NCBI GenBank assembly: GCA_026874595.1
Contig: CM049309.1
Location: forward strand, 97,240,723 to 97,304,722
DNA: 64,000 nucleotides
Reading direction: 5' to 3'
Origin: Sipunculus nudus
Lineage: Eukaryota; Annelida; Sipuncula; Golfingiida; Sipunculidae
Within the stretch, counting starts at the first letter, position 1. The number at the start of each line of letters is the position of its first letter. A model generated the notes under the pieces. It was not told the DNA's origin and did not search any database. It saw nothing but the letters and a program-made list of their open reading frames with translations. Shown here in pieces: positions 12,766 through 25,038 of this stretch. A program made the position numbers and the translations under genes.

Positions 12766-12984
12766 CGGAGCGAGTATAGAATCCAGTCTACATGGATGAG
12801 ATAATGGGTGTATATGGACGGACTTAATGATGTTTAGGATTCATGTAATGGAGAAAGAAGTAAGAGGCATGTCGATGTCTTAACATCAGGCATGTCATGG
12901 CTTATGTTGAATTCTACTAATATGAGACGGTCCAGTCCATTTAGACCAATCTTGGAAATGAAGACTGAATTCTATACTCGTGCC
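12766..12984. mobile_element. MITE with about 20-bp inverted ends and AATCATT duplication
   Basis: The ends GCGAGTATAGAATCCAGTC and GACTGAATTCTATACTCG form a long imperfect inverted repeat. AATCATT is duplicated on both sides (12759-12765 and 12985-12991). Other B copies have a single site here. A 7-8-bp duplication is compatible with hAT-like transposition, but the exact ends are uncertain. Confidence 0.7.
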
Positions 12985-13173
12985 AATCATTTTTGTGTTG
13001 TTTGCACCCATGCCAGAATTTCAGCATTGATGTTTGTGTAATTGTTTCTTATTCAAAATGTTTAGTACTTGCATTGTTAACTTCATATACATGAAAAGTA
13101 ATGGTCCAGCATTGAAGCATTATACCTGGTGTATTTCCAAATGCACAGGTTCGCATTAGGCCTGTAGGCTTTG

Positions 13174-14110
13174 TTCCCAAATTTCCCAAAGGATGGAAAT
13201 AAATGAACTCTTTAATAAAAGTCACCACCTAATAAGGTAGTAGAATATATTAAATGTTCATATAAAGATATGTAAAACAGTATTTATTTGAAAGATGAAA
13301 AAATATGATATTGGACGTACGTTCTCCGATTATGTCAGTCACCTTGCGCAATTACCTTTGACAACTGAGCCGATGTATGACATGGAATGGCATCGCCAAT
13401 AATTTTCCATTTTGTTCTTCATTGTGCATGATATTACATGCATAAGTTTTTAAAAAAAAAAGCTGAAATACTGGCCCTCAGACTCCAGCGTATTATATTA
13501 ACTTCACCACCAGCATGGACTTTCATTTTATAAAAACTAACAATACGCCGACATTCACAAGCCCATGTCTGACGCTATTGTATCACAAGTACACACAAAT
13601 AATTTGTCGAGAAACTGGCGCCACCTATTTGATATAAAGTTCTCTACACGATTTATGTTTCCTTGTAGAAAAAAATATTGTGTCTGGATATTTTGCTCCA
13701 TGTTGGTTTTTCATTTCAAATGCCCTTCCAGTTAAAATTGAATACACAAGAGTCATATTGAAATCCATTGCTGTGCATGTTGCTTTGAGTGGTCCAATTA
13801 ACCTCTAACCCTAGACCTCATCTTATTGTTTTGGAATTAACGTCCCCAAATCTGCATTGCTGTGAAAACCAAAGCCGCAGGTCATTTTTGTGGTCGATTC
13901 GACAGGTTTCATGCCTATTGTTATAATTAGATCACTTTGTGTTTACCGCTCTCGAAACAAGGAAGGCACTTTGTTTTAAATGACAGTGAACAACCCGTTC
14001 GGTGATACATAAAATTACCTGTGAATGAATCATTCGCATAAAGCGGGGACGATACACACTTGTCAGAATTCCCAGTTAGTACTTCTTGCAGCAATGACAG
14101 TATGTGCAGG
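13174..14110. other. Unassigned low-copy sequence
   Basis: The sequence is less AT-rich and not obviously repetitive. There is one GGCGCCACC-like site near 13617. It could be flanking genomic DNA or the missing 3' end of the gypsy element. No coding signal was seen. Confidence 0.4.
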
Positions 14111-15000
14111 TGGGATAACTTTAAACCCTTTTTTGATGAAGGCCTTTAAAAATTCACTATAGCTTAGATTTTGGCATGGACTGGTTCTACACCACCTTGT
14201 CCTATGACATGACATAAATAAATGACCTTTGCTTTCCCAAAATCACTCTTTGCTAAGTGAATTGTGAGATTGGCCTTTGCCAATCTTTGAAACAATTTCT
14301 CTAATCTTTGTAAGTGTTCGTCCCAAGTATCACTATACACAAATAGGTCATCTATATATGCCTCAACACCTTCAGGATTGTTTATACAGATTTTCATGAG
14401 GCGTTGGAACAAGGCCCCTGCATTCTTCATTCCAAATGGCATAACATTGTCTTCAAATAATCCATCAGGAATTACAAATGCTAATTTTTTAGTCGCTCTT
14501 TCTGTTAGAGGAACACCCTAATAACCTTTTAATAAGTCACATTTTGTCACATATTTGGCTTTGCCAATTCTATCGATGCATGAGTCATCTACTCTTGGTA
14601 TAGGATATGTATCTGTTTTGGTTACAGCATTTACTTTTCTAAAATCAGTACAACATCTAAGACTTTGATCTGATTTTGCTACCAATAAGCATGGAGAACT
14701 CCCTTCACTTTGACTTTCCCTAATGATATTATTTTGTAACATGTATTCTATTTTTTTCAGGGTTAACTCTATTCAGATGTTGTTTTATTGGCTTTGCATC
14801 ACTGACATCAACATAATAACACAAAACATTAGTTCTGCTAGGCACATATGGAAAAATATGTTTGTATTTCCTCATCAGTTCTGATAACTCTCGTGATTCT
14901 TTAGACAAAAGATGCCCTTAATTTTTCATCCAAACTTGCCAGAATCTCTAAATTACCCAATTTTGGTATTTCATTCATGACTCTTTACTTTATAAAAATC
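14111..15000 (-). pseudogene. Ty3/gypsy reverse transcriptase, truncated before RNase H
   Basis: On the - strand the RT begins in broken frames near 15000 (IFPYVPSRTNV, then VSDAKPIKQH). It is nearly continuous from 14742 to 14164, with one in-frame stop (TAG at 14518-14520) where related proteins have Trp. Motifs seen are SSPCLLVAKSD, DFRKVNAVTK, KCDLLKGY, MPFGMKNA and the catalytic YIDD, which is intact. After VEPVHAKI a stop occurs and similarity fades by about 14110, before RNase H. No 3' LTR was recognised in the window. Confidence 0.85.
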
Positions 15001-15099
15001 TCTAAACATATTGTCAGTTTCTTTTGTTTCATCGCCAATCGATACTTATAAACAAGCTGGATTCACCTGTGTGTCGTCTCTATAGCCTGAGCATGTTTA

Positions 15100-15844
15100 C
15101 ATGACACAACTGAGTTTCTTTACACCTGTCCCGAGTTTTGATTATGTAATTGACATTACTGTTTTTTTCTATGAATTTCTTAGGGTCCATGATACCATGC
15201 TTGCAATGGACCATCCCTAGTTAGTAACAATGCCAATACTCTTCTAACCCTGAGATCTTGATCTCAAGCCTTTTTGTTGTACCATGTTTTCATTTAAGTC
15301 TGCGCTTTTGCCAAGATTTGTCTAGCTAGGTCACGTGCATCGTTTAACCTTTCATTGAATTTGACCACATAATCCAAGACGTTCCTTTTTGTACTCTGTT
15401 CACTGACCCATTGATCTTTGATCACTTTTAAAGGACACCTTATTGTGTGACCAAACACAAGTTCAAAAGGAGTGAACCCAAGCGATTCTTGTACAGAATC
15501 TCTGACTGCAAAGAACAGTAGTGGAATGCCTTCGTCCCAATTAATCCTGTTTGTTATGAAAACAGTAGGTTTTTAACGTAGTTTTCTAGTGGAATGGAAT
15601 TTCGCTGAAGCACCTTGGGATTGTGGATGATAAGCACTTGAAATAATTTGATGTACACCTAAGTCATTAGTTAACTGTTGGAATAATCCAGAAGTAAAAT
15701 TTGTACCCTGATATGATTGAATTTCTTTAGGCTTTCCAAACATTGTTAAGAATTTGATCAAAGCCTTGGCGATAGTTTGCGTTTTAATATTTCTCAGAGG
15801 GATGTGTTGTGGTATACATTATAGTTAACAAATACTGGTTTCCA
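15100..15844 (-). pseudogene. Ty3/gypsy integrase core and C-terminus
   Basis: On the - strand the core resumes right after the A insertion (NQYLLTIMY), then reads QGTNFTSG and SSAYHPQSQGA, typical of gypsy integrases. The second catalytic Asp (normally S-D-Q-G) is Tyr here. The third catalytic Glu region reads ASAKFH instead of the usual ERFH. Downstream come SVQESLGFTPFELVFGH and, near 15100, the C-terminal LCHVNML. Both catalytic losses and several frameshifts show the enzyme is dead. Reverse transcriptase follows directly downstream on this strand, which is opposite to the usual Ty3/gypsy order. Confidence 0.8.
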
Positions 15845-18800
15845 TTTTTAGCTCAGCTGACTATAAGTCATCTGAGCTATAGTTGTGGTCCATTTTCCGT
15901 CGTCCGTCCGTCTGTCTGTCCGTCCGTCTGTCCAGATGTCTGTCTGTAAGACTGGCACGTTTCGACACCATTGGACCTACGAATCTGAAAATCGGCATAC
16001 AGTTAGATGTCCCCAAAATCTCCTACCATGCCGAAAATTGGGTCAATAAGACTTTGTTCCTTAGAGATATTAAGGAAAAACCCCAATTTTTTATTAGAAA
16101 TCTATTTTTACACTTCAGGACTGCCTAATATCAAAACCACTCATCTGGTTTTCTTCATATTTACCATAAATATTCCTCTATATAGTTCCTATGTACATGC
16201 CAGAAATGAAGTCAGTATTATTTAATTTAAAAAAGTTATGGGCCCAAACATAATGGACTTTGTAAAAAAATCAGGAAAGATATTTGGTCACTTAAGACCA
16301 AAAGTGTTAAAGGTAGGGACTTTTTTTCAGTAATATAACTTTAATTAATCAAAATTTAATTGTATACCAAAAATTAGATCAAAATCTGTTAAATTTTTTT
16401 AAATATTGGCAAAAATATAAAATTGGTACTTTAATTTTGCCCAACTTTGGCCACGGCACGTTTTTTTCCTGTAAGTACTGTGGAATTAATTTTCACAGCA
16501 TGTACACATAAGGATTTAATCTGTTAAAATCTGAAATTTGAAAATAAAAGCTGCAAAATTAGGCTAGTTATTGAATTTTTTTTTAGGCTCTTGTTGTATT
16601 CCCTTACATTGTCAAGCAGTCCACTTTGATGACTGTAGGTCATTCAGTGCACATCTCTATGCTCCCCAGGCTGTGTGCATAATGTTAGATGTCCCCAAAA
16701 TCTCCTACCATACCAAAAATTGGGTCATTTGGACTTCGCTCCTTCGAGATATTAAGTATTATATTTTTTCCATAAAAAAAGCCATTGTTACACTTCAAGG
16801 CTGCCTAATATCAAAACCACAGATCTGTTTTTAATCATATTTAGTATTCACATTCTTTCATACATTTTCTATGAACATATCAAAAATTAGGTCAGTATTG
16901 GGTAATATTTTGAAGTTATGGGCCAGAATATAATGCAATTTTTAAAAAATCAGGAAATATATTTACTCACCTAACATGAGAATTGCTGAAACTAGAGACT
17001 TTTTTCAAGAATATAACTTTATTTAATCAAGATTCAATTGTTTACCCAAAATTAGATCTGAATTTTGCAAATTTTTCAAGTTATTAGCATAAATAAAAAA
17101 TCAATACCTTAAATTTTGTCCAATTTTGGCAATGGCACGTTTTTTACCCTGTAAGCTCTGTTGATTTAATTTCACAGCATATATACATAAGGATTCAATC
17201 TTTAAAATCTGAAATTTCAAAGAAATTGATTGGAAAGAATAGCTTTTATTCACGTTTTCATACACCATGTCAAGTGTTGTTTACATCTAGCCCACCTAGT
17301 AGTACAGCCTTCACTTGCATTATGTAATCCACCCCAGGCAGCTTGCCTTTGCTAAGCTTGGCCACTACCAGCAGGCTTCCCCTCTGCCCTGCACTCCCCC
17401 CCCCCTCCCAGATGGTGCATAAACTAGATGAATGTTATTATTTTCTGTATTTGATTCATTCTTATTCTAGGCTATGCTACATTTTAGATTTTGTATTGTA
17501 CCACCAGGGTTACAATGATTAAATTGTACATTTAATTGTGTCCACAAAGTGGTGTATTGCTATGAAAGTGTGGATGTTCATCAGATAAGTAATTCCTTAC
17601 TTCAGAAGAGTAAAAACTTCACCAGGTGTGAAATTGACTATTAATTCCAGTAATAAATTAAAACTGGGATAGTAATTAGCACAATGATATTGTTTGTCCC
17701 TCATTCAACCAACAGTGTGTAAACTTTATTAGAAAAGATGTTTTATTTTATCAAATTTACTGAATCTTTTATTTTAATTTGATGAATAAAATTATGCATG
17801 TACTGAAAACTCCAATGTGCAAAACTTTTTAATAGTGATTCAAGGAACAATCTTCTAGATGCCATGTTGTGGCATTATTTTCTTTTAAATTTAGTTTAAA
17901 CATTTGTGATTTATAAATAATAAAATATATGTGTATGCATAATATGACCCAATATGAGCCACACTCTGGATATATAATGATTGCAACTTTTGCAACAATT
18001 CTAATATTTTAACTTATATTTTCAGTTTTTTTATTAAAAATTTATAAAACTTGTAGATAAAAAAAAATGATTTAGATAAAAAAATTTTAATGGAAAAAGT
18101 GGATATGCTAAAAAAATAGGCTTATATATAAACTTAAATTGATTATTACCTTGAAAGTGAAATAAAGGTATTAGTCCATTCTGTCCACTTGCCTGTCCAT
18201 CTGTAAATTTCATATGCATCACATTATCTCAAAACTTTTACTGTTTTTCTTCATGACAGTCTTGTCAGAGTATTAGTTTGCAATCATATATTTAGAACTT
18301 TACTATAACCAAGTAGGAGGGCCCCTTTCCTCAAGATTAGCTTCTCATATTCTTATATAAATGAAAAACATTACAATAGAATATTTTGCATATTTTGTAT
18401 TTCCAAAAATTTCAAACTTCAGCTGAGCGCGGTGACCCATGGGTCCCTTGTTTTTATTAAAAATTTATAAACCCTGTAAATAAAAAAAAAGATTCAGATA
18501 AGAACTTCTTAATGGAAAAAGTGGATATGCTAAAAAAAAGGCTTATATATAAACTTAAATGCATTATTCCCTTGAAAGTGAAATAAAGGTATTAGTCCAT
18601 TCTGTCCATTTGCCTGTCCATCTGTAAATTTCATATGCATCACAGTATCTCAAAACTTTTACTGTTTTTCTTCATGACAGTCTTGTCAGAGTATTAGTTT
18701 GCAATCATATATTTAGAACTTTACAATAACCAAGTAGAAGGCCCCCTTTCCTCTTAGCTTTTCATATTCTTATATAAATGAAAAACATTACAATAGAATA

Positions 18801-19446
18801 TTTCTCCATCCACCTTCGTGCTGCCCTCACTTTTCCCTTCTCTGAACCCCATCCCAAAGTCAGCCTCAGTAAGCAAGAACAAGATGAATCAGATATATTC
18901 ATACTTTAATATTTTGTATAACTATTCGTCCATAGGTATCTATGTACATGCCAGAAATTATGTCAATATTGTGTAATATGTAGATATAGTCGGCATCACA
19001 ATAATGTACCTTGTCAAGACTAAAGAGATTGTGTCATACAATCACAAATTCATAAATCACTTCATCAGCATAGTTAATCATAACATCATATCTGTCAAAT
19101 TGAAAGCTTGCAGACTACCATACACTTTAGATCCTTCAACAAATAGCCTTATCATCATTCTACTACTGCTTTTTACTGCTGTCATTGCATTATATTTGCT
19201 CAAATATATCACAATTTTCAACTCCTCCTTAATAAATAAAAAATAAACCACTATATTTTACTCTATTAATCCATCAGTCAGGTAATTTCATTTATCATTT
19301 ACTCACATATTACATTACATTCCTTTATAATAGCCCAACATGTCCATGATATTCATAAGCTTTATCGACTCGATATAGTATCACAGTGGAGAAACACTTA
19401 TAGTCCAATCACGATCAGCTGAGCGCCGTGACCCATGGGTCCCTTG
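15845..19446 (+). mobile_element. A-family HINE-like element (A3) with a second, partial 3' copy
   Basis: It is inserted in the gypsy integrase. T5 is followed by AGCTCAGCTGACT, the 5' hairpin and a GTCC/GTCT stretch. A first complete 3' end (CAGCTGAG, GACCCATGGGTC, CTTG) is at 18419-18450. Then about 1 kb repeats the 3' part of an A element and ends with a second tail at 19443-19446, followed by TTT. The frame of integrase on both sides shows the insertion entered an oligo-T tract. Confidence 0.75.
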
Positions 19447-19776
19447 TTTGTTTTGGGCATTGGACCCACACAATCTATAATGACATGACTTAAATGGAGC
19501 TTTTGGTGAATCATGACTGTTTTTTCCTACCATCTGGCAAGCATGACAAGTTTTACAAAACTGGGCTACATCTTGATTCATCTTAGGCCAAAAGAATCGT
19601 CTCATAATTTTTTCTTTGGTTTTGTTTACACCTAAATGTCCTGCCAAAGGCGATTCATGGACTAGCTTTATAATTTCTGACCTATTAGCTTAGGAACTAC
19701 AATTTGATTTACTGTAGCCCAATCCTCTGTTGACAGAATATCTCTGGGTTTCCATTTTCTCATTAATACAACATTG
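19447..19776 (-). pseudogene. Ty3/gypsy integrase, HHCC zinc-binding N-terminus
   Basis: The - strand encodes LMRKWKPRD, then after a frame change the H2C2 domain: HESPLAGHLGVN followed by CKTCHACQ. The second-to-last piece reads into the start of the integrase core, with IDCVGP containing the first catalytic Asp in a shifted frame. The core is then split by the A-family insertion at 15850-19446. An intact integrase would insert the cDNA. Frameshifts make this copy inactive. Confidence 0.75.
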
Positions 19777-21737
19777 TATCGCCAGACATAGTCTGGAGAT
19801 ACTATGGTTTAGGCACGGTCGCGCTGCGGCCGCCGCCGCAGAGATTTCTTTTGGACACAATAACTCAAAAAATATTTCACAGATCTTTACCAAACTTTGT
19901 ATATGTATAGATATGGGTGAGAGGACAACGCCTATATAAAATGAGGTCATGACCTCAACTAGGAGAGTGACCTTGACCTTGAGTAGGTTCAATTTTGGGG
20001 AAAATCACACAAATTCTTAAATATATCAAGAAAACTTGCATGGATTGATCCCAAAATCAAGTTGATCGAAGATCATGGATAGGGTTGTCATGTTTCAGAA
20101 ACTGGTGGCGCCACCTATTATTCTTTACTTGTTTTCATGCCGTTTAATATCCCCAAAATTGCTACTTGACAGTACTGTGAGCATTATAAGTCAAAAACTA
20201 ATGGACAGATTTCTTTCATATTATGCAAATACAAAGATATGGGTTATGGGATGATGTTTATTTAAATTGGGGTCATGACCTTTCCTATGAGAGTGGCCTT
20301 GACTTTGAATATTGCCATATATGGTGAAAATCACACAAAATCATTAATTTCTCAATAAGGGATGCATGCATTGGTCCAAAAATCAACTTGACCGAAGATC
20401 TCGGATAGTAATGTCATGTACCGGAAACAGGTAGCGCCACCTGTTATTCTTTTACTTGTTTTCGTGCCGTTTAATACCCCATCATTGCCACTTAACAGTA
20501 CATTTATAACCCGTGAGCATTATAAGTCAAAAACTAATGGACAGATTTCTTTCATATTATGCATATACATAGACATGGGTTATGGGATGATGTATATATA
20601 AATTGGGGTCATGACCTTTCCTATTAGAGTGGCCTTGACCTTGAATATTGCCATATATGGTGAAAATTACACAAAATCATTAATATCTCAATAAGGGATG
20701 CATGCATTGGTCCAAAAATCAACATGTTCGAAGATCTTGGAAAGTATTGTCATGTACCGGAAACAGGTGGCGCCACCTGTTATTCTTTTACTTGTTTTGT
20801 GCCGTTTAATACCCCATCATTGCCATTTATCAGTACTGTGAGCATTATAAGTCAAAAACTAATGACAAATTTCTTTCATATTATGCATATACATGGATAT
20901 GGGTTATAGGATAATGTTTATTTGAATAGGGGTCATGACCTTTCCAATGAGTGGCCTTGACCTTGAATATTGCCATATATGGTGAAAATCACACAAAATC
21001 ATTAATTTCTCAATAAGGGATGCATGCATTGGTCCAAATATCAACTTGACCGAAGATCTTGGATAGTAATGTCATGTACCGGAAACAGGTGGCACCACCT
21101 GTTATTCTTTTACTTGTTTTTGTGCCGTTTATTACCCCATCATTGCCACTTAACAGTACATATATAACCTGTGAGCATTATAAGTCAAAAACTAATGGAC
21201 AGATTTCTTTCATATTATGCATATACATAGACATGGGTTATGGGATGATGTATATATAAATTGGGGTCATGACCTTTCCTATTAGAGTGGCCTTGACCTT
21301 GAATATTGCCATATATGGTGAAAATTACACAAAATCATTAATATCTCAATAAGGGATGCATGCATTGGTCCAAAAATCAACATGTTCGAAGATCTTGGAA
21401 AGTATTGTCATGTACCGGAAACAGGTGGCACCACCTGTTATTCTTTTACTTGTTTTGTGCCGTTTAATACCCCATCATTGCCATTTATCAGTACTGTGAG
21501 CATTATAAGTCAAAAACTAATGGACAAATTTCTTTCATATTATGCATATACATGGATATGGGTTATAGGATAATGTTTATTTGAATTTGGATCATGACCT
21601 TTTCTATGAGAATGACCTTTTCTATGTGTGTGGTCTGATATTAAATGTTGCTGAAGATTGGGGGCCTATTCTTAAAGGGGGGGGGGGATTAATTGTCTGG
21701 GGATACTATGACACCTGCGGTGCCAAGAAATATCTAG
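19777..21737 (+). mobile_element. C-family HINE/Helitron-like element (C1)
   Basis: The left end TATCGCCAGAC is in a hairpin (with GTCTGGAGATA). The right end has GTCTGGGGATA, a hairpin GACACC/GGTGCC and CTAG then TTTT. A (CCG)n stretch sits near the left end. The body has roughly 335-bp tandem units, each with GGTGGCGCCACC or its CpG-decayed form and TGACCTTTCC/TGACCTTGA half-sites. It is inserted in the gypsy element just before the integrase. Confidence 0.7.
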
Positions 21738-22184
21738 TTTTGTATGAAATAACCCGATGACACCTTTTCTAATTCCTCGGTTGACAAAATCAAATTGTAC
21801 AGATGTTAAAGATTTGCATCTTTCTTTAGTTCTTTCAATAAACTATTTCTGTTCCTTAAAGGAAATGTCTCATCCGGTGATTTCTAGGCTCTTTTCTTGT
21901 TCTGAGAATGAAGAAACCCTGATTGGTCATTACAATGATCAGTGACGTTCATGAATGTTTGTGACAAAACTATTATGTTATCATCATAAACAATACCCCT
22001 ATCTGCATTAATTATCATCAGTGGAACCCTGGCCCACAGCCATACCGGCCTTATCGGTGGCACCCTTGTTCACTGTAACATCATTGGCTTTTCTAGCCAT
22101 TGTCTGAGTGACTGCACTGTGTGAGGCTGGAAACAATCCCTCGTTTTCCGCCTCACTAACATCATTTAAGCTAGCCCTAGTTTA
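21738..22184 (-). pseudogene. Linker between protease and integrase of the gypsy element
   Basis: This stretch is between the protease and the integrase zinc domain on the - strand. Short in-frame pieces such as STEELEKVSSGYFIQN fit the region just before the integrase N-terminus of related gypsy elements. Several stops interrupt it. The C-family element at 19777-21737 separates it from the integrase. Confidence 0.5.
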
Positions 22185-22447
22185 GAAATCATGCAAGGAT
22201 AAGCCGTCACCTAACCTTCAGCCAAATTATTCCCCAATAACAATGAAACACCTTTTACAGTTAAACTGGGCATAATTCCCACAGTAACAGGAACTGACAC
22301 CAACTCAGACTCCAACATGACTTTATGCAGAGGTACATGTACAATAGAACCCTCAATGCCCTAAGCTAATACTCTTTCTCTTGTTGCAGTCTCATCTGAT
22401 AAGGCAATTCACTTTTCAATAACAAAGATTGAGACGCACCAGTATCC
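22185..22447 (-). pseudogene. Ty3/gypsy aspartic protease remnant
   Basis: The catalytic motif DTGAS is read on the - strand at 22432-22446, preceded by LR as in related elements. About 60 codons later, after frame disruption, comes GVSLLLGNNLAEG, which resembles the protease C-terminal I-L-G-x-D/N motif. The retropepsin would cleave the Gag-Pol precursor. The stop codon and frame changes between the two motifs show it is inactive. Confidence 0.65.
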
Positions 22448-22693
22448 CTCAGATACTGTCCCCTACTAAGGACACAAGACCTCCTGACACAAAAGGCTCA
22501 AACTCTTTACGAATGGCCCTAGAACCATTATTCTTTCCCACAAAGACAGGATCTTCTAATCCTACTGTCCCTGACAGAGGTTCACAAAGCAAGCCCTTGT
22601 GCAAATAAACAAGCGCATTAGGTGACACTTCTATAGATGTTTCTTTACTCTTTTTGAGTTCGAAACACTTGGACATAATATGCCCTGGTTTTT
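22448..22693 (-). pseudogene. gag: Ty3/gypsy gag, zinc-knuckle 3' half and linker
   Basis: This - strand frame starts with the second half of a nucleocapsid zinc knuckle (PGHIMSKC). When the B insertion at 22694-25035 is bridged, the spacing is CX2CX4HX4C, the standard retroelement knuckle that binds RNA. About 65 further residues of hydrophilic linker follow, leading towards the protease. The boundary with the inserted element is an oligo-T tract on the + strand, which encodes lysines on the - strand. Confidence 0.7.
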
Positions 22694-25038
22694 AGCGAAC
22701 CTGTGAGCTTATGTGATGGTGCGGCATTGTGCATCATCTGTTGTGCGTCGTGCATCCTGCGTCATCCGTACGTTAACCATAGCTATCCCAAGATGGCAGG
22801 AGCTAGCATCACCAATTTTTTTGCAAATAATCAGTCATCCAAAAAACTATATCAGATTTTATTTATTTTTTTCCTAACAGCATTTTCTTAGATTTTACAG
22901 GGAAAAAGCTAAAAAAGCTTTAAAAATCTTCTTCTCCAAAACTGTCCAGCCAGATTGTCCAATATTTCACAGAAATGATCCCTAGAACAATCTTTTTCAA
23001 GTTTGTTCAAATGGTTCCAGTTCGGAGATTTTTGGCCAAGATACAGGAGGTTGAACTTTGTTAACTGTGCAAAAAAGCATATTAAAATTTCAATCTCAGA
23101 AACGGCTGTAGCTATCATCACCAAATTTTATGTTAATGTTGGTCACATAGGTCATATCTGAAATTGAGGTATTGGTGGCGCCACCTGCATCGGCCTTTTT
23201 TGTACAGGGTCATCAGTGCCTGTATCACACTGAGGGCTACAAAAAACTTCTTCTCTGAAACCATATGGCTAAAATGTTTAATATCCCACAGAAATGATCC
23301 TAGGGTAGTGCTTTCTGAAGTTTGTTCAAATGGTTGCTTTTCAATGACTTTTGACTAAGTTATGGGAAGCTTAATTTAGTCATATGCCATAACAGCCCAT
23401 TTTAGCTCAGTGGCTACAAAGATCTTCTTCTCAAAAACCACTGGGCCAAATTCTTAAATCTCACACATTAATTATCCTCAGATGTTGATAATTCAAGTTT
23501 GTTCAAATGGTTTTGGTTCAGTGATTTTGGCTGAGTTATGGGAAGCTTAACTTGGCCATTTTGCTGTATTTTCCCATATGAGTTATAAACCTGCGAAACG
23601 TTTTTCAACTGATGCCACTGAAGCCAGTTTGTTAAATATTTTACAAGAATAATTCCTACAATAATTCTTATAGTAATTGTCATTAATGGTTCAACATGAA
23701 TGATTTTTTGGCTGAATTATGGAGATTGAATTGAGTCATTTTACCATATATGTTAGCTGTGTGATGCTGTTACATCTAGCCTGGCACCAGTTTATCAGCA
23801 TCTTTAATTTAGATGTATGCTTTTAAAAAGTTATTCATCATACCAGGCAATGTTACAATCATGGATTTTCAGCTCCCTGTGGCGATATAAAGACAACTGT
23901 ATGTGGATTATAAATTATTGGTATCCCTACTCAACTTAATTCAAGAATTTGCCATCCATGAGATATATCTGTATTTTAATTTTGCATTCAGTATGCATCC
24001 GTAATAATTTTACATATATTCCTGATTTCTTTTTTATAAAAAGTCAGCCGAAAAGCATTTTGTATTGGGAAAATAAATTTCAAAGTTACTTCAAGTAGGG
24101 ACCATTTTTGTGTTCAGATGGCAGCACTTGGTTTCCATTGGCAGATTGCTAGTGCCTTGATGTTGGCCATTAGCCAAGATGATGTCAGCTCTATAAATAG
24201 TTTTGGCACAGTGCCGGGATTGGAAGAAGTGCAGCCAGGTATAGGTCAAGAGTTCACTCAGTGCAGTAGCTGCATTCTATTTATAGCTTTGTAGACTGCT
24301 CACTGCATCATATTTGGCACCAAAGTTCAGCCTGAATCTATTTATAGCTTTGGTGCAGCCAGGTACAGGTCAAAAGTTCACTCAGTCTAGCCAGGTGCAG
24401 GTCACGAGTTCACTCAGTGCAGTAGCTTGAGGCAGCAATTTTTCACAGGTCACTCAGGGCAACTGCCTTACTCACCTAAGCCTTGTCAGCCCAGTGCATC
24501 AAACTCTGGGGAAGTTTGATGTATTGGACTGATATTTTGACCTGTCTATGCGTCTTTGATGGTATTCTCATTTACAAGACAGGTGATGCCACGTACATTG
24601 ACTTTTGCACAATGTATGTGCCTGCTTATTTCTACAGAGGAATTTGAAATTTCAGCCTGAAATTTTTGCATATTTATACATATCGGATAGCTTTGTAGTA
24701 TACAAGACATGTGGTGCCACCTACAATAATTTTTGCACAATGTGTGTCCCTGCTTATTTCTCAGGAGGGGTTTGATATATCAGTCTGAAAATTGGCATAT
24801 GTGTATATCTCTGATAGCTTCGTTGTATGCAAGACTGGTGGTGCCAGCTAGAATCGTTTTTGTGTTGTGTGCACTCATGCCAGAATTTCAGCAGTGATGT
24901 TTGTGTAATTGTTTCTTGTTCAAAATGTTTAGTACTTGCATTGTTCATATACATGAAAAGGAATGGTCCAGCATTGAAGCATTATACCTGGTGTATTTCC
25001 CAATGCTCAGGTTCGCATTAGGCCTGTAGGCCTTGTTT
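22689..25038 (+). mobile_element. B-family HINE-like element (B2), complete
   Basis: This is the cleanest B copy: T5, AGCGAACCTGTGAGC at 22694, about 2.3 kb of body, then CTCAGGTTCGCA, the AGGCC/GGCCT hairpin, CTTG at 25032-25035 and TTT. It splits the gypsy zinc knuckle. The uninterrupted host can be inferred to have had about six T, against five plus three now. The body has GGTGGCGCCACC (23174-23185) and repeats of the GTCAAGAGTTCACTCAGTGC type. Confidence 0.8.

Larger units (their letters stand above)
7203..13173 (+). mobile_element. B-family HINE-like element (B1) with nested A2 and a MITE
   Basis: After T5 the left end is AGCGAACCTGTG. The right end has the inverted copy CACAGGTTCGC, a hairpin AGGCC/GGCCT-like (AGGCCTGTAGGCT here) and a TTTG T end. 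A2 splits it at 7704-10820, and a MITE lies at 12766-12984. NFI palindromes (near 12066 and 12237), CATGTGATCACCTCATG-type repeats and GTGGTGCCACC motifs occur in the body. It encodes no protein. Confidence 0.65.
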
